DNA of 64,000 nt from Siderastrea siderea (Eukaryota; Cnidaria; Anthozoa; Scleractinia; Rhizangiidae): NCBI GenBank assembly GCA_964030785.1, contig OZ034968.1:38888186-38952185 (forward strand), read 5' to 3'. Position numbers and translations under genes: made by a program. Numbering within the stretch: the stretch's first letter is position 1; each line of letters begins with the position of its first letter. Shown piece after piece: positions 9,794-20,476 of the stretch. Below the pieces are notes generated by a model that was given only the letters and a program-made list of their open reading frames with translations, had not been told where the DNA came from and did no database searches.

Positions 9794-12700
9794 GATGATA
9801 ATGATGATTCCGCCAAACCATCTTCAATCGATCACTTATTTGAGAGTTTGTTACCTACCTTGTTTGTCTACGCCTGCGCGTCGTTTTTATCATTACTTTG
9901 TCTTCAAACTCTTTCAAGCTCTTTCCTCTTCCAATCAGTCTGTCTAGTTCAGTATAAGTGTCTTTTCTTGAGGCCACCAACTTGTGTTGTCTGCTGTTAA
10001 CATGTCTCGCTATTCCCTTATAATGTGCGTCACACAGTTCGCAGTAGCCTTCCTTTTCTGCACTTCCGGTCGAGCGCCGATTGATTGGACGCTTGGCGCC
10101 TCTGCGTGGACTCTTGGATGAACTTCGTGATCTTGTACGCATGCTCACGGGTTCGTCAAAGGGTGAAAAGCCAGGAGGTGCATCAAGATTGAGCCGAGGC
10201 CAGACGTTCAGTTCTTTAACTAGTGGCTTGTACTGTCTATGGATAAAAAATGAAAATTACTGGACAGGTGCATTCATTTGATTTACCATTTACTAATAGA
10301 GTTGCTGATAACGAATCACTTCTTTATGAACAACGAGTATGAAACAATAATTGTCAGTGTGTTCGATTGAAGGGACTATGCTAGACTGCAAGTAGTCTCT
10401 AATTTTGGCGATCGCTTGTGGGGCGGGCGAAACACACACGCGCGCGCGAAATTTCGAGGAGACGCGACGCGAGGGGAGCGCCAAAAATTAGAAAATTTTT
10501 TGGCGCTCCCCTCGCGTCGCGTCTCCTCGAAATTTCGCGCGCGCGTGTGTGTATTTCGCCCGCCCCACAAGCGATCGCCAAAATTAGAGACTACTCGCAG
10601 TCTAGGACTATGCCAGCTAATTTAAGTAACACTTTAAAAAGCCAGAAGTCACGTAACCATTAACGAAACGCTAAAAATAGTGGTCCACTTTTGTTCAAGG
10701 ACCTCTGTAACTGAATTAAACTAATAACGTTTGGGTGAAGTGGGCTCCCTGCTAAAATATTATTATTATTACAAGAATAAAAGCGCATAAAAATTAATAA
10801 CAAGCTAACAGAAAGATTGCACACGTATTTATAATGGTACCACAGGACTGAGTGGAGTCCAATTCGGTATGTAATCATACGAGTGATTAAACTAAAATTA
10901 ATCATGAGTATGCTTAGAGATCGAATTGGACGACACGAACTTCGAGAAAGAAAAAGTATACAAAAAATTTTCCCCAGAAGGAACAAACTCCAACAGTTTT
11001 AATTGCGAGATGCGTAAAAAAGAGCTTAAAAATTTGGTAAAAAAGAATTAAAAAGTTGACACTGGCTAAAAATATGGTTATGGACGTTTCGGCCACTATT
11101 GTTGCCTTCCTCAGCAAAGATAAAAATGCAAATGTCTATAAACGGCGTCATATGTAACCGATGTGTGATAAAACTAAATCACACCTCGAAGGAACTTTCT
11201 GAGTGCAACAATAGTCTCTAGAGTATTCTTAATGACTCTAAACATTCCTAATGTTATTGTATACGTTTGGTAGCGCTATGTGTTCGTATATAGTGTTCCT
11301 ATTTCGCACGGAATGCCAAGCTTCAAGAATTAGTCTTTGTCGCCACGACAATGACCTGTCGACAATTTCAACGCTCTCCAAATCTATTTGATGACCGTTA
11401 AGCACATTGTGTTTGGCCAACAAAGAGTTTTTATCCAATGTTGCTATGGCCTTTGCGTGTTCGTTCACACGTGTTTTTAGCGCGCGTGATGTCTGACCAG
11501 CATAAACACAGTTTTACAATTTTACCAGCCGATAAGGGCCGAGCCGTAGTCGTAATGACTACCAACGACTACACCGACAAAATAAACAATCTTCTAAATG
11601 ACGATAAAACCTACCACAAGATAACAGACAAAAGAAGGAACCCAACATCGAGCACCGAAAAATCTCTCAATAAACTTCTTTTAACAGATTAAAGATCGGC
11701 CAGCCCCGCATGACAGAAGCAAGAAACAGTTGGAACCGAAGCTCCACTACAAACTTCATAGCACTGCTTCCACACCAGCGTCATTTTATGGCCTTCCTAA
11801 AATCCATAAGGAGAACGTCCCACTCAGACCAATTATGAGTGCCATTGGATCTCCCACATATGAACTATCCAAATATCTCGCCAACATCTTGTCACCTCTT
11901 CAGAATAATAAATACACAGTTAAAAACAGTGCATCTTTCGTCGAAAAGATCCGCACCTTATCAGTAGATCCCGATGAGATTCTAGTATCTTTTGACGTCG
12001 TGTCACTGTTTACTTGCATCCCGACCCACTTAGCAATCGAAGTGGTTAAAGAGAGACTGGACTCTGACCAATCACTACCGGAGAGAACCAACTTATCTAT
12101 CCAAAATATCATGGCACTTCTACAGTTCGTCCTCGACAACAATTTCTTTGTATTCCAAGGCAACCATTTCCAACAAATTTTCGGTTGTCCGATGGGATCC
12201 CCAGTCAGCGCAATCTTGGCCAATCTCGTCATGGAACATGTCGAAGAAAAGGCTCTCTCATCGACCACTAACCCTCCCAAATGGTGGTTTAGATACGTAG
12301 ATGATAGCCACATATGTGTAAAAAGGGAACGCGTAGATGAATTCCACTCACATCTCAATTCCATCAACCCTCACATCAAATTTACAATCGAGATAGAATC
12401 AGAAGGTTCCATTGCCTTTCTTGACACCAAAACAACCAGACAAGATGGCTCGATCACCGTGTCGGTCTACAGGAAAGCTACCAACACCGACCGTTACCTT
12501 GATTTCAAATCACACCACCATCCCCAGCATAAACACTCGGTCGCTCGCACTCTCATGGATCGCGCGAGGAACATTCCTTCCACCGAGGAGGAAGTATCAC
12601 GGGAAACTAAGCGAGTAGCGAAAGCCCTCGCCACTAATAACTACCCTGCTAACTTCATTTACAATGGCCGCCAACTGAGTAGACAACAAGAAATAGATGA

Positions 12701-15700
12701 TATCGACCATCGTGGCTTTGTTATCCTCCCCTACGCCAAAGGATTTTCCGAAAGAGTTGCAAACGTTCTTCGAGGTTTCAACATCAAGGACGCCCATAAA
12801 CCTATTCGCACCATCTCGAGTATACTCAAAAAGCCAAAAGACAAGATCGAGAAAGAGGCTTCCAGAGGAATCGTATATAAGATCAAATGTAAAGATTGTG
12901 ACTGTGTTTCTGTTGGTCAGACATCACGCGTGCTAAAAACACGTGTGAAAGAACACGCAAAAGCCATAGCAACATTGGATAAAAACTCTTTGTTGGCCAA
13001 ACACAATATGCTTAACGGTCATCAAATAGATTTGGAAAGCGTTGAAATTGTCGACAGGTCATTGGCGTAGCGACAAAGACTAATTCTTGAAGCTTGGCAT
13101 TCCGTGCCAAATAGGAACACTATAAACGAACACATAGCGCTACCAAACGTATACAATAACATTAGGAATTTTTAGTCATTAAGAATACTCTAGAGACCAT
13201 TGTTGCACTCAGAAAGTTCCTTCGAGGTGTGATTTAGTTTTATCACACATCGGTTATTTATTCTAAGCAGGACGCCGTTAGACATTTGCGTTTTTATCTT
13301 TGCTGAGGAAGTCAACAGTAGTGGCCGAAACGTCCATAACCATATTTTTAGCCAGTATCAACTTTTTAATTCTTTTTTACCAAATTTTTAACATGCCTGG
13401 CTACACACCGAACATGTTTAAAAAAGAACTTGTTCAAGTGTAACTGATTCATTAGAGCGCGCGCTCTGACGCGTACTGTCCAGTTACTTAGGCAAGACGC
13501 GTACACTGTCCAATTACACTGTCCTATTAATGCTCAAATCATGGCTCGCGATAGCCAATCAGATTCGAGAATTTTGTTATAGTTATGAAGACGAAGGGAT
13601 TATTCCACAATGTTAGCTGAGCCTGAGGAGAATAATTGTTTTAGTATAATTGCCCAGGTGATTATCAGAGCAAATGCATTTTCTTTTTTCTTTTTTCCAG
13701 AAACATAAAAAGTCGCGCGGTGGCCATTTTGAAAATTAGTGCTTCAGTATTATAATCACCTCGCGCGGGGTGATTATTTAAGCAAGATATGACGTAATCC
13801 TCGACCAAACAGAGCGCACGCTTCTCTATAATCACCTGAGCAATTATACTAACAGTATATACGGTTCAACTTTGTCGTATGCAACCAGTTGACTTATCGC
13901 CTACGATGGTACTTATGTCGGTAAATCAAAACCACAACTTGGTTTCGATTGGTGAGCACAGTTTAAAAATGTCTTAGGATAAATGATGTTCGTTGTTCAC
14001 GGTTATTATCTGTTCCTTGTTTTGACGAAAGTAATTCCGGATCATCACGTTTATGCGCTTAATTCTTCCCTTGTAAGGGCCGATTGAGATGGTACGAGTT
14101 TTGCTTACAACTGTAGCGTGCGACTTGCTTATGTCATGTCTGCAACGCATATAAATCTTCACGACAGTCGCACACAACACGAAAAATGTGGTAGGATTTT
14201 GAAACATGTTTTAAAACCCTACGAATTCGTAGCGTCGGAGCGTCGTACCGTCCACATCGGCCCTAAGTTGATTCATACTGACGTAAAAGAGTAGAATGCT
14301 ATGGATTCTCACCGACTGTGATCTTCCACTTTAAGGAAAGCCCCTCTAAGACTGCAGACTCGGCCAGCAGATTGGGAAGTAGCTTGACGTTTCTTCTGCG
14401 CATCTATCCATTTTAAAACTTGTTCAACGGGTTTAACCTGAATTCCCCACTTCTCCGCATTGGTCAGGACATCGGTACTCTTGGCTGATTGTTTGTGCTG
14501 TTTCACAGACTTCTGGAGTATGGCCTGGGCACGAGATTGCTGAAAAGAGGGTTCGCAGCGTTATTTGTTAGAATCCGGTTTAAATTCGAATCAGTGAACA
14601 AGTAGTTCATCATGCGCGCACAAGCCTTTATCAACCAATTACAGCGGGCTCCAGCTATCTCGAATCTTTATCTTTAATCTTTAATCATGGTAATTGCCAC
14701 TAGCGTTACAAATAATGCTAATCCGGCAATGGTCTAATCCGGCAATGGATGCATTGAACCAAAACTCGTTCCCCGTGGCTGATATTCTTACCATTGACTA
14801 TTTCGAACTGAACTGAACTGAACAACTTTATTAATGTGTCTTGTCTTCTAGCCGGCTACATGTAGCCTACTAATCGGGGACACCTAATAGTTCAAATTTA
14901 ATTAAGTATAAGATTACATTCATCTCGAAAAGTTTTTGGTTTTGTTTGCATGTTCGTGGTAGTCTACTTTACTAGCGTACACAATATATATGACAGAACT
15001 CACGTCAGTTGACTTTCTACGAAAGATCTTTACTTTTGTCGAGTTTTTTTGAGGTTTATGATTCAACGAGCAAGCGAGGGCGCTGATTGGTTTTTATTTA
15101 TAGGTTATCAGCTCATATCCTATGAGTAGAGAAGCACACAGCACAGCACAGGAGTCATGTTTTATCACAATAGACCTCTTTGCATCCCATAGTGCTCTTT
15201 GAAATTTATTTATTATTTTGTAGTGATAATGCAGAATTATCACAATAATAGAATAAATCCAACCGAACTGCTACTTTACTGTACAGAAGTAACGCACAAC
15301 GGTCTAATAATTTCTGACACCTTCAGGAAACTTGCTTTGAGCCCTTGAAGCCCTAGAGCTTGTTGAGTGAAGGTCATCCCAAATGATAGAGAAGTACTGA
15401 CAAAAAATATAACTCACGTAATGTTATTTTTCTATCTGTACAGTAGACTAAAAAAACTAGTTTTACACGCACTTCAGTACAGCAATACCTACCCCTCGAG
15501 TGTGGGAAAGGGAGAGGTTTGTAGAATCTTTCTTTGGAGATGTTGAGCGTTTAGCAGCTGTTGGCTGATCTGTGATTACACACGACAATTCCTTGCTCAG
15601 AAATTTTTCCACTACCTATAAAGAGGAAAGAGAAACGAATTATAAAAATACTTGCTCGCATACCTCAGGTCTACAAGAGGAATATAATCAACTGACGCAC

Positions 15701-17816
15701 AACAAACAATGGAAGGAATAATGATGATGGTCTTGCCTTAATGCATGAAACGATAATGACAGTATCTCTTATCATTTTGAACGCTCGCAGACGAGGTTCT
15801 TCGAGTAACTTATTAAAGCACCCATTTGTAGTTCTTTGCATGCACTTCTCAAACAAAACAGAAAGGTCATAAGCAAAGCCCTCGCTGTTTTGTAACAGAA
15901 ATTATAGAAGTAGTCTTGAGTAAAAGAAAACTGATGTGCGAGTCAGATCAATAACTTAGTAACAGTCAAATGTCTCCACAAGAAAAAGACCATTTGTATT
16001 AAGTCACCCTACCCCCAAAAGATAACGTCAAAGATACTCACTCCTCCCAAAGCTTTTAGTTTCTTCTCCAGTTCCTGTGCTTTGCTTGCTGACTGCACGT
16101 GCAGGAAAAATGACTTTCCTTGAAGCGGAGCGGGGGCGAACTGTAAACGACGACGACTTCGTGACTCGGGAGCTAAACGGGAGAAAACGAAAAACAAAAT
16201 GGTACTTAGACACAATAGGTTGACAATCTGGCAACGTTTAAACAGGTTTGGACAAAACGGTGGCCGAAGACAAACTTAAGGTCACCCTAAAAAATCTTTA
16301 GCGTCCATTGCCTTCTTATAATAGTGACACAAGAAAACATGAGCTACTTACATTATATAAATTCTTTTGAATGCTCTTAAACGAGGTCTCGCCTAGCTTT
16401 GTGTAAAATGACAAAGTTGAAATTTCAGAAAAACTAAGCATACAGTCAACTCTCTTTAAAAGGACACCATTGTAAGGCGGACATGCACATATCGCTGGCC
16501 ACGGCCGAATTTCTTTGGTTTGTCTGTAACTAAACTCTCTCTAAAGGCGCTGTTACACTAGATAACCTTTTTTTGCAACTTGTCTCGCAATTTTTTTGCG
16601 ATACAAATTGCACGAAGTATTGCACAGTGTAATCGTTGCGAGAAGTAGAAGTCGGTTCTACTTTTCGCAACGATCCTTGCAGAGCTGCAGCGAATTTTTC
16701 CAGCGTTGCGTAGAGGTGTTACACTAGGCAACGTTGCGTGCAACTTGTCTCGCAACGGTGCAACAAATTTGCGGGACAAGTTGCAAGAAAAATTGCCCAG
16801 TGTAACAGCGCCTTAAGGCGGACACCTCTCTACGGCGAACACCAGAGCTGGTCCCGAGGGTGTCCGCTTTAGAAAGAGTTGACTGTAACTCCTATCGTGA
16901 ATTATTCAAACTGTCCTGCCTAACTTTCCAGTGCCAGTACAGATATAATTTTAACGCCGTTAGCTTCAGTGATCCACTTGCCTACTAAAACCTGGGTGAA
17001 TAGAAATAGGGGAGGGAAACTTGCATGTATGGGAGGATTCGAATACCGAGGGGAAGAGATTTGTGTGCGCGGAAAAATTTTCTTGTTCCTGCCTTTCTCC
17101 TGCTGGTGACATGGACGTTGTAGGAAGGAATAGTAAACGAAGTTAAAATAAGAACGGTAGGTTTGAAGTCTTTATATCTGTATACTATCAGAATTGAGTC
17201 CCACTTCTTCGCGAAAAAACTCTTACGGGTAAACCCTAAGACAGTTTCTAGTGTTGCAGGAGCAAAGTATTCCAACACGAAAGGAGAAAAACGACCTACA
17301 ATCATGTTTCGAAAGTATATTATTAATCCAGCACCCTAAAGGTTGTTTTATTCTTTTCCGTGTTCTCCAGATGATGATGATGATGGAAAGAAAAATCGGA
17401 AGTGAATCCATTAACACTCGCTTGTGTCTGTTCTAACAGCACAAAGTCTTAAAAGTCTTTGCGTTCATTTTTAATAAGGCCTCTAAGCAAAAAGAGAAAC
17501 AAAGTTAAGGCCAAGTAATACGGGTAAAATTTTCGTGCAACTTGTCCGACAAATGTTGCGTTGCACCTCCTAGCGCCACAGATTTTCATGTTGCAGTAAG
17601 TAGAGGTCGATTTTACTTTTTCCAATATGAAGATTTGTTCAGCACGGAGGTGTTACTGTACGTGCAAATAAAAATCGCAACAGGCAACGAAACATTGTTG
17701 CCGAAACAAGTTGCACGAAAATGTCGCCGGTGTTACTTGGCCTTTAGCACTGACTTACGTTTGTCCTTGCTCCCGTTGAGCCTTGTTTTCTTGGTTTTTC
17801 GTGATCCTGAGCTCAT
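9182..17816 (-). CDS. DBF4: DBF4, activator of S-phase kinase (CDC7 regulatory subunit)
   Basis: Six exons with GT/AG junctions and consistent phases: 17816-17759, 16172-16042, 15615-15493, 14539-14313, 10236-9859, 9665-9182 (stop TAG at 9184-9182). They give 1401 nt, 466 aa. DBF4 binds and activates CDC7 kinase for replication-origin firing in the nucleus. Motif N (BRCT-like) spans exons 2-3, with LQGKSFFLHV and GGVVEKFLSKELS. Exon 4 has the conserved stretch LTNAEKWGIQV...FLKVED. Motif M is WPRLNLDAPPGFSPFD (about 192-207). The DBF-type zinc finger (motif C) has C245, C248, H258 and H264. The C-terminal 160 residues are rich in Arg, Lys and Ser. It is shorter than human DBF4 (about 674 aa), as many invertebrate forms are. 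Intron 4 (4.1 kb) holds a Penelope element and two TIR elements; a MITE sits 13 nt inside intron 1. Confidence 0.9.
9733..9805. repeat. (ATG)n trinucleotide microsatellite
   Basis: About 22 near-perfect ATG/GAT repeats in intron 5 of DBF4. The poly-Met reading frame across it is an artefact. Confidence 0.9.
10382..10604. mobile_element. Foldback MITE with 9-bp target duplication (Mutator-like)
   Basis: A 223-bp, nearly perfect palindrome: each arm is about 105 bp with a very short centre near 10,493. The ends are TAGACTGCAAGTAGTCTCTA and the complement of TAGACTGCGAGTAGTCTCTA. It is flanked by identical 9-bp direct repeats GGACTATGC at 10373-10381 and 10605-10613. Long TIRs with a 9-bp TSD are typical of Mutator-like (MULE) elements. 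It has no coding capacity. It lies in DBF4 intron 4, and the near-identity of the arms suggests recent origin or arm conversion. Confidence 0.85.
11026..13391 (+). mobile_element. Penelope-like element with inverted 3'-end copy at its 5' side
   Basis: The plus-oriented body carries reverse transcriptase and GIY-YIG domains (11,512-13,190). Its last part, 12,902-13,391, is repeated in inverted orientation at 11,026-11,511, directly abutting the RT region. That partial inverted copy on the 5' side is characteristic of Penelope-like elements. It sits in DBF4 intron 4, opposite to the gene. Both terminal segments contain a conserved block reading CTGAGGA...GGCCGAAACGTCC on the element's sense strand. 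Confidence 0.88.
11512..13070 (+). pseudogene. Penelope-like reverse transcriptase/GIY-YIG polyprotein (broken)
   Basis: The N-terminal part (11,512-11,692) is in a different frame from the main 1.34-kb frame (from about 11,685), so there is a frameshift near 11,690. Then come the Penelope signature ASFYGLPKIHK, LVSFDVVSLFT, GCPMGSP and the catalytic FRYVDD (YVDD at codons 189-192 counted from 11,730). The C-terminal endonuclease domain has RGIVYKI and VGQTSR (GIY-YIG family). The frame ends at TAG 13068-13070. The inverted partial copy has TGG at this codon and continues for about 38 codons, so this is a nonsense mutation. The element is probably inactive. Confidence 0.85.
13641..13852. mobile_element. 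Small TIR element (MITE)
   Basis: Ends are TTAGTATAATTGCCCAGGTG at 13641 and its near-complement ending CAATTATACTAA at 13852, about 212 bp apart. It is AT-rich and non-coding, in DBF4 intron 4. The target duplication is unclear, so the exact borders and superfamily are uncertain. Confidence 0.55.
14800..14910 (-). mobile_element. 3'-end fragment of a non-LTR retrotransposon
   Basis: On the minus strand the segment reads TAGTAGGCTACATGTAGCC, then ATTAATAAAGTT and a tail of GTTCA repeats. Short tandem tails after an AATAAA-like motif are typical of CR1/L2-like LINE 3' ends. No coding part remains. It lies between DBF4 exons 4 and 3. Confidence 0.4.
16443..16885. mobile_element. Tc1/mariner-like MITE carrying a second MITE
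   Basis: The outer ends CAGTCAACTCTCTTTAAAAG (from 16443) and the complement of CAGTCAACTCTTTCTAAAGC (to 16885) form a TIR. They are flanked by TA on both sides (16441-16442 and 16886-16887), as expected for Tc1/mariner. The 269-bp element 16545-16813 is nested inside. Located in DBF4 intron 1. Confidence 0.65.
16545..16813. mobile_element. PIF/Harbinger-like MITE nested in a mariner-like MITE
   Basis: Left end AGGCGCTGTTACACTAG and right end complementary to AGGCGCTGTTACACTGG. The target duplication is TAA (16542-16544 and 16814-16816). A 3-bp TWA duplication is typical of PIF/Harbinger. The internal sequence is rich in GCAAC/GTTGC palindromes, such as TTGCAACTTGTC. Confidence 0.72.
17508..17743. 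mobile_element. PIF/Harbinger-like MITE beside the DBF4 exon 1 splice donor
   Basis: Left end AGGCCAAGTAATACGGG and right end complementary to AGGCCAAGTAACACCGG, with target duplication TTA at 17505-17507 and 17744-17746. The subterminal CGTGCAACTTGT occurs at both ends. Its interior resembles the 16545-16813 element (AAGTAGAGGTCGATTTTACT), so the two are related families. It begins only 12 nt after the DBF4 exon 1 donor GT. Confidence 0.7.
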
Positions 17817-18626
17817 GTTTCTTTCTTACGATTGTTCTGTCACGTTACCAGCTCTTTCAATTCGGTTTTCTGAATGTTTAAGCGGATGCTATTAAAGACG
17901 TCGCGCAACGGCCCCTTAATTGATACTTACTGATTATTACGTCACGATTAGCGGTAATTAGCGCGTTCTCGTCTGTCGGCGGCCGCAAGAAAAACCCGTA
18001 GGCCAATATTGCCGTCTATTTTACTATTAAATAAACCGCCTAGACTATTGCCTTGTTATCTATGAGGACAAAAGTAGTCAATATCAGTCTTCTAAATAAA
18101 AAGTAAATTAAAGACTGAAAACGATGGGAGCTAAAGAAATATCATTTTCAAGGAAAGGTTAAATTCGTACAGTAAAGTTAGGTATCACATATACTTTATA
18201 GTAACATCCGATTCTTTTAAAATTAATGATTCTAGTTGCATGTAGGATGTGTGCAACAGATGAACGTAGTAACACTCCCTAGTTCACTTCGAACTTTCCT
18301 GTAACATCCGTGTAGTGTGCGAAGGTCGTAGGTTCCTTACCCGTCGGACTCACTTCGGTACTTCTCGAGAAATTTCAGGTGTTCTATCTTGGATTTTAAT
18401 TTCACATCCAGTGAAGAAAATGTTATGTCGTTTTATGAAACTAAAAAAGGTGCTACTGTTAATCAGCGAGGGCAGCTATGCATCTTAACCGATGTCGTTC
18501 CCAGAGCCCGTGCCACCCTTCGCCTTGAATCTTAACGATAAAGAGCGCACGTGCGTACCTCATTACAGTAGTCCTTTGTCAAGAGCGCCCGCCTCTTTGC
18601 GGGGTTGTCGGGAAAACATAGATTAA
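17817..18626. other. DBF4 upstream region
   Basis: This is 5' flank of the minus-strand DBF4 gene. GACGTCGCGC near 17,900 (a CRE-like core next to GC-rich sequence) and GGCGGCCGC near 17,985 might be promoter elements. Nothing more specific can be assigned, and no other gene was seen. Confidence 0.3.
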
Positions 18627-18874
18627 AGGTTGATTTCCACTGTTGCGTAAATTTTACGTGCGTACGGGCGTGAATTTAACTGGCTTTACGTGCGTAAATA
18701 AAATTAGAGACAAGGCATGAACGGCCTACGTAAACGTAAAAAGTTGAAAGTTTTCAACTTTTTACTTTTACGTTAGCCGTTCATACCTTGTCTGTAATTT
18801 TATTTACTCACGTAAAGCCAGTTAAATTCACGCCCGCACGCGAGTAAAATTTAAGCAACAGTGGAAATCAACCT
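18627..18874. mobile_element. Palindromic PIF/Harbinger-like MITE
   Basis: A 248-bp near-palindrome. The ends are AGGTTGATTTCCACTGTTGC and its complement, flanked by TAA (18624-18626 and 18875-18877). Most of each arm pairs, centred near GAAAGTTTTCAAC at about 18,750. It is non-coding. Confidence 0.75.
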
Positions 18875-18981
18875 TAAGTCGCACACGAGCCAAGGAGGCT
18901 CACACGGCCGGAGCTTAAACCGATTTCTGTAGCATTGAGACAATGTGGAGTAAAGTTTCTCGTCCACAAAAACAGCATGAT

Positions 18982-19056
18982 GGCAGGGACTGGGCCTCGA
19001 ACCACTGACCCAGGTCTGAAGTCCAGCGAGCTGACCACTTCACCACCGCGCCCTAC
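18982..19056 (-). pseudogene. tRNA-like sequence (relic or SINE head)
   Basis: On the minus strand GTAGGGC (19056-19050) nearly pairs with TCCCTGC at the 3' end. An A-box-like GGTGGTGAAGTGGTCAGC and a B-box-like GTGGTTCGAGGC are present. The anticodon stem is imperfect and the loop reads CTTCAGA. CCA is encoded at the 3' end, suggesting a retroposed tRNA. Probably not a working tRNA. Confidence 0.45.
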
Positions 19057-19187
19057 CTCGGGAAAACATTCGCGGTATGCTTTTCCGACATACCGCGACT
19101 CAACCGGTTTTGAACTGTTTCCGGGAAATAATTGCCAATGAGATAGCCTCAGGCTTCCAGATAGTAGGGACGGCGAAAATTAGAGGC

Positions 19188-19429
19188 CAGGGGCCCGTTT
19201 CTCGAAAGACCCGGTAACTTTTCGGGCCCGAAGCTGTATTTTAAAGTCAAAATCTAGAGATGGCGTAGTTTTTAGCCCGCATATCAGCCCGACTTGTTTA
19301 ATCAACTGAGAATTTTATTGCTCAGCTTTCAAAACCAACAAAATTTGAGTCTTAAATGCAAACATCGCGCACATAAAATAGCTTTCCGGGCCCGAAAAGT
19401 TATCGGGACTTTCGAGAAACGGGCCCCTG
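19188..19429. mobile_element. TIR element with CAGGGGCCCG ends (hAT-like)
   Basis: Left end CAGGGGCCCGTTTCTCGAAA and right end complementary to CAGGGGCCCGTTTCTCGAAA, with further imperfect pairing (TAACTTTTCGGGCCCG) inside. Ends starting CAGGG suggest hAT. No clear target duplication was found. 242 bp, non-coding. Confidence 0.6.
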
Positions 19430-20476
19430 GGATCTTGCCCTCCTATCCCTCACCAGCCCCACGCGTTTTACTCAAGGTCCTGCTGTCCTTTTGACATTTT
19501 ACGGTTTCTTCTACCTTGGAGCCAGGATGGGACTACCAAAGAAAAAAAAAACGAGTACAGTATCTCTTTATCCTAACATTCATCAAAAAAGCCTTTCTTG
19601 GCTTTTTTTTCAACGCCCAGTTCAAAAGCAAAAAGATTAAGAGTGTGAGCCATACCTTAAAGGCATGCTTCTCGCTTTTTGTCGCAATATTAAGTGACTA
19701 GAATAAGGGCCACATTGCATGGCGATCAAACCGCAAAGGGGCATGACCATGCGACTTGCACGATCAAAGGGACGTCTTAGTACTAACTGCGCAGGTCGAA
19801 ATCGAAAGCATCCGGAAGGAGCTTCAGTTTTGGCTTGACACCATCTAGCGCCCTGAGGCCTTAGGACGATCTCACTCATCCCAGTTCCTTCGGCACCGAG
19901 ACGACTACCTGTTTGCTTTTCACACGTGTTTTTATGCGTGAGCCCCGGTCAATCTTATCGAAATAATTCAATGGCGACGAGAGACGGTGATAGCTGATTC
20001 TCACTCTCTTTTGTCCTGTTGCTTAACACCTACAGCTAGACAAGTCGCGTCCACTTTCAGCGAAATTCAACCTTTTGGATTTTTCACTGAGAGTATCTGA
20101 GGTCTCTCGTTCGGTTTGTTTGGCCCGCCTGGGAACCTTTCGGAAGGCCCCTCATCTCGTGCACGTCACGCTTGACAATCTTGCTGACCAAGAAAAAAAT
20201 TACGGGCTCATTGGCAACCAGGCTTTCACCACCATTTAAGCCCTAACAAAAGTTCACGGGGAGGCTGACAATTTTCAAATTGTTTTAATTAGACATTTAT
20301 TTACTTTTTTCAGATATCAGGTTCAGTCTGAGTTTAAATCGCTCCCCAGAGTAGTTTCAAGCGGTCGCACATTCACACAGAGCAGTGAAAGCCATTTTGC
20401 TAACCAGAAACAACTCGAGGCAGTGACTGGAAGTGAGGGTATTTAGTCTATTTAAAATATCTGAAGGCTGATGTCT
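19430..20476. other. 3' flank of SRP72
   Basis: No gene was recognised. TTTATT at 20296-20301 is AATAAA on the minus strand, about 180 nt past the SRP72 stop, and is a plausible poly-A signal. The remainder shows no structure I can identify. Confidence 0.4.

Noticed and set aside
9681..9947. Poly-Met open frame
   Set aside because: Generated by the (ATG)n microsatellite in DBF4 intron 5.
10376..10663. Several overlapping frames on both strands
   Set aside because: They run through the palindromic foldback element and mirror each other, so they are not genes.
11900..12367. 155-codon minus-strand frame
   Set aside because: Antisense shadow of the Penelope reverse transcriptase.
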